Shown here piece by piece: positions 1-8,903 of a stretch of 60,447 nucleotides of DNA. The stretch spans positions 1 through 60,447 of the forward strand of contig JADFXM010000045.1 of assembly GCA_015233565.1 (NCBI GenBank). Reading direction: 5' to 3'. Every line of letters begins with the position of its first letter. The stretch's first letter is position 1. This stretch comes from Candidatus Rifleibacteriota bacterium. Lineage in GTDB: Bacteria; Muiribacteriota; Ozemobacteria; Ozemobacterales; Ozemobacteraceae. The notes under the pieces were generated by a model that saw nothing but the letters and a program-made list of their open reading frames with translations, was not told where the DNA came from and made no database searches. The position numbers and the translations under genes are program-made.

Positions 1-104
1 GATCCAGTTCGATTGTTTTTTTCTAAAGGCCGCTTCTCGAAAGAGCAATCATATTTATTGGTACAAATTTAAAAATTATTTTTGGGGTATAATTTAGAAG
101 ATTC

Positions 105-533
105 CTAAGCCTGTGAAAATCGGTGTTCAATAATTCCAACTCGTACGCTGACCCAAGCTCTGCTTTTTTCAAGCTGAGTAGAAATTTCCGACTGACTAAG
201 TTTTTGAAACTTTATTAGTTGGTCAATCAGACTGGCCTGTTCCAATATCGTAAGACTTTTTGCATTTGACATTCGCAAAAGCTCAATTATTCCGAGAGTC
301 TCGTCAGTGCTCATTGCATGATATGGAACAATAGGGATTTTCAAAGCATTAGCACAACGGTATCTCTTGAATCCATCAAGTAAAACGCGCCTTCCATTCG
401 CGTTAACACCTTGTAATGGCTCACGAATTCCAGTTTCCATAATTGATGACAACAATCTCTTCTCGGTTTCAGGTGATCTCATTCGGCATTTTTCATAACT
501 CAAATCCAAAGTTGAAATTTCGATTTCTTCCAC
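105..533 (-). CDS. ParB/Spo0J N-terminal-domain protein, short
   Basis: A 142-residue protein with the ParB/sulfiredoxin-like N-terminal fold. The line 'LLDGFKRYRCANAL' (about residues 51-64) matches the family's D-G-x-x-R-x-x-A signature, and the C-terminal third (SQSEISTQLEKSRAWVSVRV) looks like the first helix-turn-helix of a ParB. It is far shorter than a chromosomal ParB (about 280 residues) and has no ParA beside it, so a partition role is unlikely. The start is GTG, preceded by AAAGGA. It follows a zinc-ribbon gene on the same strand. From memory, such ParB-like/zinc-ribbon pairs sit next to transposase genes, so I infer a transposon passenger. Bases 1-104 downstream hold no start codon I can assign. 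Confidence 0.75.
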   Translation of the reverse strand: MEEIEISTLDLSYEKCRMRSPETEKRLLSSIMETGIREPLQGVNANGRRVLLDGFKRYRCANALKIPIVPYHAMSTDETLGIIELLRMSNAKSLTILEQASLIDQLIKFQKLSQSEISTQLEKSRAWVSVRVGIIEHRFSQA

Positions 534-606
534 GTGTTTTTTCCTTTACGCTGGGTTTTGAATTACCTGCTGATACAAATTTTACCAGCGAAAGCAATAA
601 ACGCCG

Positions 607-791
607 AGCTAGTACTTCTTTGCAATCATGGTGAAGGTTGTTGGTCATCAGCGGAAACTCTCGAAATTGGCTTGATTCTTACGATTAGCTCGTCCATCTT
701 TGCAATCTTTTTTTTGTAAAGAGGGATGAGCTTGTAATCCCCTCTAATACAGTCGCATTCATGAGTTAGCTCGTCCATTTTTGCAATTCTT
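607..791. repeat. Imperfect ~80-bp tandem duplication
   Basis: Two near-identical stretches at 685-709 and 766-791, sharing TTAGCTCGTCCAT and TTTGCAAT, lie about 80 bp apart. A weaker third copy begins near 607. In the zinc-ribbon protein they encode the repeated phrase IAKMDEL, so the gene's 3' end appears to have been lengthened by duplication. Confidence 0.6.
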
Positions 792-1081
792 GAAATTCGC
801 TTTTCACGATTGCGTTTCTTTTGCTGAACTCTGTTTTGACGAGTGTATTGTGGCTTCCTATTCCGATAACTGCGCCAATAGCCTCTATTTTCACTGAACC
901 ATCTTTTTTGGGAACGCTTTTGATTTTCTTTGTAGTCTTTATCATTTGCCAGTTTTTCCTTTTGCCAAGCTCTTTTTCTGGCCTTTTGGCATGTTGGTTC
1001 ACTGCAATATTTCTGAAAGGGAACTGCTGGGTGAGGTACAAAGCGCTTACCGCAGTATCTGCATTTTTTATATTCTTCCAT
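626..1081 (-). CDS. Zinc-ribbon, Arg/Lys-rich protein (transposon-associated family)
   Basis: A 151-residue, very basic protein. Residues 7-31 hold CRYC...YCSEPTC, a four-cysteine zinc-ribbon-like start, followed by a long charged helix-like part (QKARKRAWQKEKL, then KRWFSENRGYWRSYR). I recognise the pattern of C-x-x-C-G, 'QKYCS', 'CQ-ARKR-WQ' and 'YWR-YR' from proteins found with ParB-like and transposase genes in many environmental bacteria. The molecular role is unknown; DNA or RNA binding is likely from charge. The ATG start has GGAGAAAGT directly upstream. The last 40 residues contain a duplicated IAKMDEL phrase and may not belong to the original family C-terminus. An overlapping 112-codon frame (766-1104) is judged a shadow. 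Confidence 0.65.
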   Translation of the reverse strand: MEEYKKCRYCGKRFVPHPAVPFQKYCSEPTCQKARKRAWQKEKLANDKDYKENQKRSQKRWFSENRGYWRSYRNRKPQYTRQNRVQQKKRNREKRISRIAKMDELTHECDCIRGDYKLIPLYKKKIAKMDELIVRIKPISRVSADDQQPSP

Positions 1082-1479
1082 ACTTTCTCCGTAACAAAAA
1101 ACAAGTGAAAAAGCTTTTCGTTGTTACGGTCGTATCGGAATTTAAAAATAATGTTTACTGCGTGCGGCTTTCACTGCCTTGTCAAAACTAGACTTATAAA
1201 GGAATTGCTTATTTAAGAAATTTTTTGGTGGGTCTAAAAAGCCGTATCTTGAATTCCAAGGGTCTGATGGTTTCAAATTATTGCGGCAAGTGGCTTGTTC
1301 TCAACCAGCGTTACCAAAATTAATTGAAACAAAAAAATGTATCAGTTTATCTGAGAAAAAGCGTAACAGTTTTGCTGAGCGCTATAGCGAATAGGTCAGA
1401 AATCTATTTAGTTGTCTTTTAATCTGACGCTACACAAACACGCACCCGAACAAAAGACAGAAATTTGGCCGTATTATTG
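1082..1479. other. Non-coding interval
   Basis: About 400 bp between the zinc-ribbon gene and the end of the giant repeat gene. I see no convincing gene, hairpin terminator or promoter here. It is AT-rich with short frames only, and may hold the outer end of the presumed transposon, but I could not find a terminal inverted repeat. Confidence 0.5.
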
Positions 1480-4400
1480 CTAATGTTGAAACACGGAAGT
1501 TTGATCTGTCGTCATAGCGTCCCTCTGGGCTGTAGTTAAAGCATTAATTTGATTTGTAGTCAAATTCGAGCATTGATCAGTCGTCAATATTCGAATTTGA
1601 TCGGTGGTAATTGCTACTATTTGATCAGTATTTAGGACTATGATCTGCTCAGTAGTAAGACCATTCTGAATTTGATCGGTAGTCAGCGCTGCAATCTGGG
1701 CTGTCAGCAGTCCATTCAAGATTTGATCGGTAGTCAATGCTGAAATCTGGCCGGTCGTTAGCGCCGCAAGGTCACTGGTTCCCAATGCAGTAATTTGATT
1801 ATCCATCATCGCTACCAGCTGACTTGTCATCAATGCTTTGGATTCGGTTGTTGTTAACGCCGCAATTTGAGCAGTGCTTAGACCCAATTGAACTTGATTA
1901 GTTGTAAATGATGCGATTTGGGTTGTTGTCAGAGCTATAATCTGATCTGTGGTCAAACCGAATTGAACTTGATTAGTTGTAAATGATGCGATTTGGGTTG
2001 TTGTCAGAGCTAAAAGCTGAGCTGTGGTCAAACCACTTTGAATTTGATTTGTTGATAACGCTACAATCTGAGCCGTTGCTAGCGCAGCAACATTGTTGGT
2101 TCTAAGTGCAGATATTTGACTGGCCAACATCGCTAGCAACTGGCCTGTAGTCAATGCTTTGCCTTCAGATGTCGTCAAAGCTGCAATCTGAGTAGTATTT
2201 AGCCCTAATTGCACCTGATTTGTCGTAAATGATGCAATCTGAGCCGTTGTCAAAGCTATAAGCTGGTCTGTAGACAACCCATTTTGAATTTGATCGGTTG
2301 TTAATACTGCAATCTGGGTCGTCTTGAAGACCGCAAAATCACCGGTCCCCAGTGCAGATATTTGATTGTTCAACATTACTAACAACTGTCCTGTAGTCAA
2401 TGCTTTTGCTTCAGATGTTGTCAAAGCGGCAACATGAGCAGTGCTTAAACCCAATTGCACTTGATTTGTTGAAAGTGATGCAATCTGAGCCGTTGTCATT
2501 GCAATTAGCTGGTCAACGCTCAGACCATTTTGAATTTGATCCGTAGTCAATGCTGAAATCTGGGATGTTGTTAACAGTGCAAATCCACTGGTTCCCACTG
2601 CTGAGATCTGGTTGACCGACATCACTGCTAACTGGCTTGTTCTCAACGCTTTAACTTCGGATGTTGTCAAAGTCGCAATCTCAGCAATGCCTAATGACTG
2701 GATTTGATCTGTTGTAAGGGATGCAACCTGAACCGTTGTCATAGCAAGCAGCTGGCCAAAGCTCAGGCCATTTTGAATTTGATCCGTAGTCAAGGCTGAG
2801 ATCTGTGATGTCGTTAGCAAAGCAAACCCGCTGGTTCCCACGGCTGAGATTTGATTAACAGACATCACTGCTAACTGACTTGTTCTCAGTGCTTTGACTT
2901 CTGTTGTTGTCAGAGACGAAATTTGAGAAATGCTTAAGCCCGACTGGACCTGATCGGTCGTGAGAAATGCAACTTGAGTCGTTGTCATGGCTGTTAGCTG
3001 GTCAACGGTAAGACCATTTTGAATTTGATCCGTAGTCAAGGCCGCAATCTGAGATGTAGTCAGCACAGCAAAACCACTGGTTCCTATTGCCGAAATTTGG
3101 TTGACCGACATCGCTACCAACTGGCTTGTGGTTAACGCTTTGGATTCCGCTGTCGTCAAAGTGGCAATTTGAGTATTACTTAAGCCCAACTGGACCTGAT
3201 CTGTTGTAAGGGATGCAACTTGAGCCGTTGTCATAGCTATAAGCTGGTCAACGGTAAGACCATTTTGAATTTGATCTGTAGTCAATGCTGAAATTTGTGA
3301 CGTTGTCAGCACAGCAAAACTGCTGGTTCCCATTGCAGAGATCTGATTAACCGACATTGCCACTAACTGGCTTGTGGTTAACGCTTTGGTTTCCACTGTT
3401 GTCAAAACCGCAATTTGAGCGGTGTTTAAGCCCAACTGAACTTGATCCGTAGTCAAGGCCGAAATCTGAGATGTAGTCAACACAGCAAAACCACTGGTTT
3501 CTATTGCCGAAATTTGAGTAACCAACATTGCTACCAACTGGCTTGTGGTTAACGCTTTGGCCTCCTCTGTTGTCAGAGCTGCAATTTGAGCGGTGCTTAA
3601 GCCCAATTGTACTTGATCCGTTGTGAATACTGAAATTTGGGATGTTGTTAGTGCAGCAAAATCGCTGGTTCCTATTGCCGAAATTTGATTGACCGACATC
3701 GCTACTAACTGGTTAGTAGTCAATGCTTTGGATTCGGTTGTTGTCAAAACTTTAATCTGGGAAACACTCAAGCCCAACTGGACTTGATCGGTTGTGAGTG
3801 CTGCAATTTGAAGTGTTGTCATAGCTACAAGCTGGTCAGTTGTTAAACCATTTTGAATTTGATCGGTAGTTAATGCTGAAATCTGGGAGGAAAGAAGCCC
3901 ATTCTGGATTTGATCGGAGGTCAATGCTGAAATTTGAGTCGTTGTCATAACTACAAGCTGGTTTGTCGACAAGCCGTTTTTTATTTGATCTGTAGTCAAT
4001 GCTGAAATCTGGGATGTGGTTAGCACAACAAGGTCACTGGTTCCCATTGCAGAAATTTGATTGACCGACATCGCAGAAACCTGACTTGTCGTCAACGTAT
4101 TGGCATCAGACGTTGTCAAGGCGACCAGTTGAGCTGTTGTCAGACCATCCTGAATTTGATCTGTTGTTAGTGCCGCAATTTGAGCTGTTGTCATAGCTAT
4201 AAGCTGGTCAGTTGACAATCCGTTTTTTATTTGATCTGTAGTCAATGCTGAAATCTGGGATGTGGTTAGCACAACAAGGGCACTGGTTTCCATCGCAGAA
4301 ATTTGATTGACCGACATCGCAGAAACCTGACTTGTCGTCAACGCATAAACTTCAGATGTTGTCAGGGCAGCTAACTGACCCGTTGTCAGACCATTTTGAA

Positions 4401-7400
4401 TTTGACCTGTTGTTAGTGCTGCAATCTGAGCTGTTGTCATAGCTACAAGCTGATCAGTTGACAATCCATTTTTTATTTGATCCGTTGTCAATGCTGAAAT
4501 CTGGAATGTCGATAGAACAACAAGGTTATTGGTTTCCATCGCAGAAATTTGATTGACCGACATCGCGGAAACCTGGCTTGTCGTCAACGCATAAACTTCG
4601 GACGTCGTCAGAGCAGCTAGCTGACCAGTTGTCAGGCCATTTTGAATTTGTTCTGTCGTAAGTGCTGCAATTTGAGCTGTTGTCATAGCTACTAGCTGGT
4701 CAGTTGACAATCCATTTTTTATTTGATCCGTTGTCAATGCTGCTATCTGGAATGTCCCTAACACAACCAGGTCACTGGTTTCCACTGCAGAAATTTGGTT
4801 GACCGACATCGCAGAAACCTGACTTGTCGTCAATGCATGGACTTCGGACGTTGTCAGGGCAACAAGCTGGCCCGTTGTCAAACCATTTTGAATTTGATCA
4901 GTTGTAAGTGCAGCAATTTGAGCTGTTGTCAGAGTTGCAAGCTTGCCAGTCGACAATCCATTTTTTATTTGATCCGTTGTCAATGCTGAAATCTGGGATG
5001 TCGATAGAACAACAAGGTTATTGGTTTCCATTGCAGAAATTTGATTGACCGACATCGCGGAAACCTGGCTTGTCGTCAACGCACGGACTTCTGAGCCTAT
5101 CAAAGCAAAAATCTGGTCGGTCGACAATCCATTCCGTATTTGATCGGTGGTCAATGCGGCTATCTGGGAAGTCATTAACGCAGCAATGTTACTAGTTTTC
5201 ATAGCAGAAATTTGACTAAGCAACATCGCCGATAACTGGCTTGTTGTCAATGCTTTGGCTTGGGATGTTGTCAAAGCAAAGATCTGGTCAGTAGACAACC
5301 CATTCTGTATTTGATTGGAGGTCAATGCCCCAATCTGGAAAGTCGTCAAAACTGCCACCTCGTCGGTTCCTATTGAAGAAATTTGATCGACCGACATCAC
5401 GGCTACTTGACTTGTCGTTAAGGCCTTAGTTTCAGCCGTAGTCAAAGCTACAATCTGCTCAGTTGTAAGACCATCCAGAATTTGATTGGTGGTTAATGCT
5501 GCAATCTGGTTGCTCGTTAGGACTACAAGATCGTTGGTTCCAATCGCGGAAATTTGACTGCTCAACATCGCCGCCACCTGAATTATAGTCAAGGCCTTGG
5601 ATTGTGCAGTAGTCAGAGCGGCAATCTGTGAAGTCGCCAAACCATTCTGAATCTGAACAGTCGTCAATGCGGCGATTTGTACTGTAGTCAAGGCAGCAAT
5701 TTGAGCAGTCGTCAAACCATTCTGAATTTGATCGGTGGTAAGCGCTTTAATCTGTACACTTGTGAATGCCACAAGGTCATTGGTTCCAATTGCAGAAACT
5801 TGACTGAGCGACATGGCAGCCATCTGACTAGTCGTAAGCACTTTGGATTGCGCTGTAGTTAAGGCAGCAATTTGTATACTCCCTAAACCATTCTGAACTT
5901 GGTCAGTTGTTAATGCGGCGATTTGAACCGTAGTCATAGCAGCAACTTGAGCAGTCGTCAGACCATTCTGAATTTGATCAGTGGTAATGGCTTTTATCTG
6001 AGAGGTCGTAAGTACTGCAAGATCGATGGTTTTCATTGCAACAATTTGATCGAACGACAAAGCAGCAACCTGACTTGTTGTCAAGGCTTTGCTTTCCATA
6101 GTTGTCAGAGCGGCAATCTGAGCAGTCGTCAGACCATTCTGAATTTGATCGGTGGTAAGCGCTTTGACCTGTGCAGTAGTAAGGACTACAAGATTACTTG
6201 TTATTATTGCCGAAGTTTGGCTGAGGGACATTACAGCCATCTGACTAGTCGTAAGCGCTTTGGATTGCGCTGCAGTCAAGGCTGCAATCTGTATTGTTGT
6301 TAGTCCATTCTGAATTTGATCAGTGGTTAGCGCTTTGATCTGTGCACTTGAGAGCATTACAAGATCGCTGGTTCCAATTGCAGAAATTTGTCCAAGCGAC
6401 ATCGCAGTCATTTGACCTATAGTTAGGGCTTTGGATTGCGATGTAGTTAAGGCAACAATCTGGTCACTCGAAAAACCATTCCGGATCTGGTCAGTTGTTA
6501 ATGCCGCAATTTGTACCGTGGTCAAAGTGGCAATTTGAGCTGTTGTAAGACCATTTCTAATTTGATCGGTTGTTATGGCTTTGATCTGGGAAGTCGTTAG
6601 TACTACAAGATCACTAGTTATCATTGCAACAATTTGATCATACGACAAAGCAGATACCTGACTTGTCATCAGGGCTTTGGTTTCAGTTGTGGTCAAGGCT
6701 GCAATCTGTGCAGTTGTTAGACCATTCTGAATTTGATCGGTTGTTAAGGCTTTGACCTGTGCACTCGTAAGAACTACAAGATCGCTGGTTTTTATTGTCG
6801 AAATTTGGGAAAGCGACAACGCAACTACCTGTCTTGTGGTTAAAGCTTTGGATTGGGCCGCAGTCAGAGCATTAATTTGTGCAGTCGTCAAGCCATTCTG
6901 AATCTGATCGGTTGTTAACGCAGCGATTTGTACTATAGCCAGAGCAGCAATCTGAGCAGTCGTCAGACCATTTTGAATTTGATCAGTAGTTAAAGCTTTA
7001 ATCTGTGCACTCGAAAGAACCACAAGATCAGTGGTTTTCATTGCAACAATTTGATCGAACGACAAAGCAGCAAGCTGACTAGTTGTCAGAGCCTTGGTTT
7101 CGGTTGTAGTCAGAGCGGCAATCTGAGCAGTAGTCAGGCCATTTTGAATTTGCTCGGTTGTTAATGCGGTAATTTGAAGCGTAGTAAGGACGTCAATTTG
7201 TGCAGTTGTCAGACCACTCTGAATTTGTTCGGTGGTTAAGGCTTTGACCTGTTCACTCGTAAGTGCCACAAGGTTGCTGTTTTTTATTGCAACGATTTGA
7301 TTGAACGACATTGCTTCAAGCTGACTCGTCATCAAAGCCTTAGACTGAACTAAAGTAAGGGCAGCGATCTGTACAGTGGTAAGCCCATTCTGTATTTGAT

Positions 7401-8763
7401 CAGTAGTTAGCGCTTTAATCTGTGCGCCTGTGAGTGCCACAAAATCCCTGGTCTCTATCGCAGAAATTTGATCAAGCGACATCACCACAATCTGACTTGT
7501 TATCAAAGCCTGGGTTTCAGCTGTAGTCAGGGAAACAATTTGAGCCGTCGTCAATCCATTCTGTATTTGATCAGTTGTAAACGCTCTGATTTGGGAAGTA
7601 GTCAACGCAGCAAAATCGCTGGTATCCATTGCAGAAACTTGCCCAAGCGACAGAGCAACTACTTGAGTTGTCGTCAAGGCCTTTGCTTGTGCCGTAGTCA
7701 GGGAAACAATCTGGTCAGTCGTTAGACCATTCTGAATTTGATCGGTTGAAAGTGCTTTAATTTGTGTGGTCGTAAGTGCTACTAGGTCATTTGTTTCCAG
7801 CGCAGAAATTTGTCCAAGTGACATTGCCACAACCTGACTGGTTGTCAGTGCCTTGGTTTCAGCCGTAGTCAGTGCAACAACCTCTTCAGTCGATAAACCA
7901 TTCTGTATTTGATCGGTTGTAAAAGCTCTGATTTGCACGCTCGTCATAGCAGAAATTTGATCCGTGGTTAGCCCATTCTGTATTTGATCTGTCGTCAACG
8001 CTTTTATTTGAGCAGTAGTTAACGCAGAAAATTTCCGGGTTCCCATCGCAGCAATCTTCTGATAGGACAAAATGGCTAATTGCCTTGCTGTCAATGCCTT
8101 TGCTTGAACCGTTGTAAGAGCAACAATCTGATTGATGCTCAAACCACTCACTTGATCAGTCTCCAACGCAGCTATTTGAGAGGTCTTCAAAACGGCGAAT
8201 TCATTCGTTCCGATTGCCAAAATCTGTGAGGTAGTCAAAGAAACGATTTGGGCGGTTGTCAGCACCTGAATCTGGGAAGTAGTGATAGCAGTAATGTCTT
8301 CGTCATCCAAAGCACGGATCTGGTCGGAGTTCAGAGCATTGAGTTGGCGAGACGTCAACACCGCGGTTTGGTCCGAGGTCAAAGCAGCGATTTGATCGGT
8401 GGTCATAACTGCCAAATCACTTGCCTCTATCGCCTTGATTTGAGCAATTGAAAGTAGAACAACACTGTCTGTGGACAGGGCTTTAATTTGATCACTAGTC
8501 ATCGCAGTGATCTGAGATGGAGTCAGGGATTTTGCCTGATTCGAAGTGAACATCTTAATATTATAAATATTAAGCGCTTCAATTTGCCTGGAGCTAAGAA
8601 CAAAAAGATCATTCGTTTCAATTGCAGAGATTTGATTGGTGGTTAATGCTTGGACTTGAGCCGGCGACATAGCTCGAAAATCCATTGTGGTCAATGCTTT
8701 TATCTGGGAAGTGCTCAGAGAGGAAATTTGTGCCGGTGTTAAGAGAGTAATGATTGAATTCAT
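1480..8763 (-). CDS. Giant octapeptide-repeat protein (ALTTxQIx), 2,427 aa
   Basis: The protein is almost entirely a degenerate eight-residue repeat with consensus I-x-A-L-T-T-x-Q, about 300 units. It starts directly in repeats (TPAQISSLSTSQIKALTT) and ends TTDQTSVFQH, with no signal peptide, transmembrane segment, anchor or separate domain. Units are grouped: typically six 8-residue units plus one 9-residue unit carrying an extra Asn-Gly (DQIQNGLTT), making a 57-residue super-repeat, in places 74 residues. T-T-x-Q could cap a short helix, while the regular I/L/T spacing could also fit a solenoid; the fold is open. Cysteine is almost absent (one near the end) and the frame is unbroken over 7.3 kb. 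The ATG has a strong purine site (GGGGGAGGGG) just upstream and an extended -10 about 45 nt further. Function is unknown; a scaffold or adhesin is only a guess, and export without a signal would need a dedicated route. Confidence 0.85.
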   Translation of the reverse strand: MNSIITLLTPAQISSLSTSQIKALTTMDFRAMSPAQVQALTTNQISAIETNDLFVLSSRQIEALNIYNIKMFTSNQAKSLTPSQITAMTSDQIKALSTDSVVLLSIAQIKAIEASDLAVMTTDQIAALTSDQTAVLTSRQLNALNSDQIRALDDEDITAITTSQIQVLTTAQIVSLTTSQILAIGTNEFAVLKTSQIAALETDQVSGLSINQIVALTTVQAKALTARQLAILSYQKIAAMGTRKFSALTTAQIKALTTDQIQNGLTTDQISAMTSVQIRAFTTDQIQNGLSTEEVVALTTAETKALTTSQVVAMSLGQISALETNDLVALTTTQIKALSTDQIQNGLTTDQIVSLTTAQAKALTTTQVVALSLGQVSAMDTSDFAALTTSQIRAFTTDQIQNGLTTAQIVSLTTAETQALITSQIVVMSLDQISAIETRDFVALTGAQIKALTTDQIQNGLTTVQIAALTLVQSKALMTSQLEAMSFNQIVAIKNSNLVALTSEQVKALTTEQIQSGLTTAQIDVLTTLQITALTTEQIQNGLTTAQIAALTTTETKALTTSQLAALSFDQIVAMKTTDLVVLSSAQIKALTTDQIQNGLTTAQIAALAIVQIAALTTDQIQNGLTTAQINALTAAQSKALTTRQVVALSLSQISTIKTSDLVVLTSAQVKALTTDQIQNGLTTAQIAALTTTETKALMTSQVSALSYDQIVAMITSDLVVLTTSQIKAITTDQIRNGLTTAQIATLTTVQIAALTTDQIRNGFSSDQIVALTTSQSKALTIGQMTAMSLGQISAIGTSDLVMLSSAQIKALTTDQIQNGLTTIQIAALTAAQSKALTTSQMAVMSLSQTSAIITSNLVVLTTAQVKALTTDQIQNGLTTAQIAALTTMESKALTTSQVAALSFDQIVAMKTIDLAVLTTSQIKAITTDQIQNGLTTAQVAAMTTVQIAALTTDQVQNGLGSIQIAALTTAQSKVLTTSQMAAMSLSQVSAIGTNDLVAFTSVQIKALTTDQIQNGLTTAQIAALTTVQIAALTTVQIQNGLATSQIAALTTAQSKALTIIQVAAMLSSQISAIGTNDLVVLTSNQIAALTTNQILDGLTTEQIVALTTAETKALTTSQVAVMSVDQISSIGTDEVAVLTTFQIGALTSNQIQNGLSTDQIFALTTSQAKALTTSQLSAMLLSQISAMKTSNIAALMTSQIAALTTDQIRNGLSTDQIFALIGSEVRALTTSQVSAMSVNQISAMETNNLVVLSTSQISALTTDQIKNGLSTGKLATLTTAQIAALTTDQIQNGLTTGQLVALTTSEVHALTTSQVSAMSVNQISAVETSDLVVLGTFQIAALTTDQIKNGLSTDQLVAMTTAQIAALTTEQIQNGLTTGQLAALTTSEVYALTTSQVSAMSVNQISAMETNNLVVLSTFQISALTTDQIKNGLSTDQLVAMTTAQIAALTTGQIQNGLTTGQLAALTTSEVYALTTSQVSAMSVNQISAMETSALVVLTTSQISALTTDQIKNGLSTDQLIAMTTAQIAALTTDQIQDGLTTAQLVALTTSDANTLTTSQVSAMSVNQISAMGTSDLVVLTTSQISALTTDQIKNGLSTNQLVVMTTTQISALTSDQIQNGLLSSQISALTTDQIQNGLTTDQLVAMTTLQIAALTTDQVQLGLSVSQIKVLTTTESKALTTNQLVAMSVNQISAIGTSDFAALTTSQISVFTTDQVQLGLSTAQIAALTTEEAKALTTSQLVAMLVTQISAIETSGFAVLTTSQISALTTDQVQLGLNTAQIAVLTTVETKALTTSQLVAMSVNQISAMGTSSFAVLTTSQISALTTDQIQNGLTVDQLIAMTTAQVASLTTDQVQLGLSNTQIATLTTAESKALTTSQLVAMSVNQISAIGTSGFAVLTTSQIAALTTDQIQNGLTVDQLTAMTTTQVAFLTTDQVQSGLSISQISSLTTTEVKALRTSQLAVMSVNQISAVGTSGFALLTTSQISALTTDQIQNGLSFGQLLAMTTVQVASLTTDQIQSLGIAEIATLTTSEVKALRTSQLAVMSVNQISAVGTSGFALLTTSQISALTTDQIQNGLSVDQLIAMTTAQIASLSTNQVQLGLSTAHVAALTTSEAKALTTGQLLVMLNNQISALGTGDFAVFKTTQIAVLTTDQIQNGLSTDQLIALTTAQIASFTTNQVQLGLNTTQIAALTTSEGKALTTGQLLAMLASQISALRTNNVAALATAQIVALSTNQIQSGLTTAQLLALTTTQIASFTTNQVQFGLTTDQIIALTTTQIASFTTNQVQLGLSTAQIAALTTTESKALMTSQLVAMMDNQITALGTSDLAALTTGQISALTTDQILNGLLTAQIAALTTDQIQNGLTTEQIIVLNTDQIVAITTDQIRILTTDQCSNLTTNQINALTTAQRDAMTTDQTSVFQH
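1480..8763 (-). repeat. Coding super-repeat array, 171/222-bp units of 24-bp repeats
   Basis: At DNA level the gene is a tandem array of 24-bp units (27 bp where Asn-Gly is inserted), grouped into about 171-bp and 222-bp higher-order units. Neighbouring units differ mostly by synonymous or conservative changes (for example GTTGTC, GTAGTC and GTCGTC at the same Thr-Thr position), so the protein pattern is better kept than the DNA. Confidence 0.8.
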
Positions 8764-8805
8764 GGCACCCCTCCCCCAATCTCAAAATCTTCCTACTATA
8801 TTATA

Positions 8806-8814
8806 ATTATACCA
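8806..8814 (-). promoter_or_regulatory. Extended -10 promoter for the giant repeat gene
   Basis: On the minus strand the sequence TGGTATAAT is an extended -10 (TGnTATAAT) lying about 45 nt before the ATG. No good -35 is seen at the usual distance, as is common for extended -10 promoters. Confidence 0.4.
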
Positions 8815-8903
8815 TAGCAAATGCTTACAATCTTCCAAATATTCTGAGGCTGAATGATTGCTATTTTAATCATGAATTAGATTCAAAACTTCCTTACAAA
8901 AAT

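Noticed and set aside
766..1104. 112-codon frame overlapping the zinc-ribbon gene
   Set aside because: It is in another frame of the same strand, and the zinc-ribbon frame shows the family motif and a good ribosome-binding site.
4795..8451. Plus-strand Cys/Ser-rich frames opposite the giant gene
   Set aside because: They are antisense shadows of the repeat; none has a ribosome-binding site and all share the repeat period.
1480..8763. Regular short repeats that could be mistaken for a CRISPR or satellite array
   Set aside because: The repeats are in one unbroken reading frame, have no unique spacers and vary mostly at synonymous positions.
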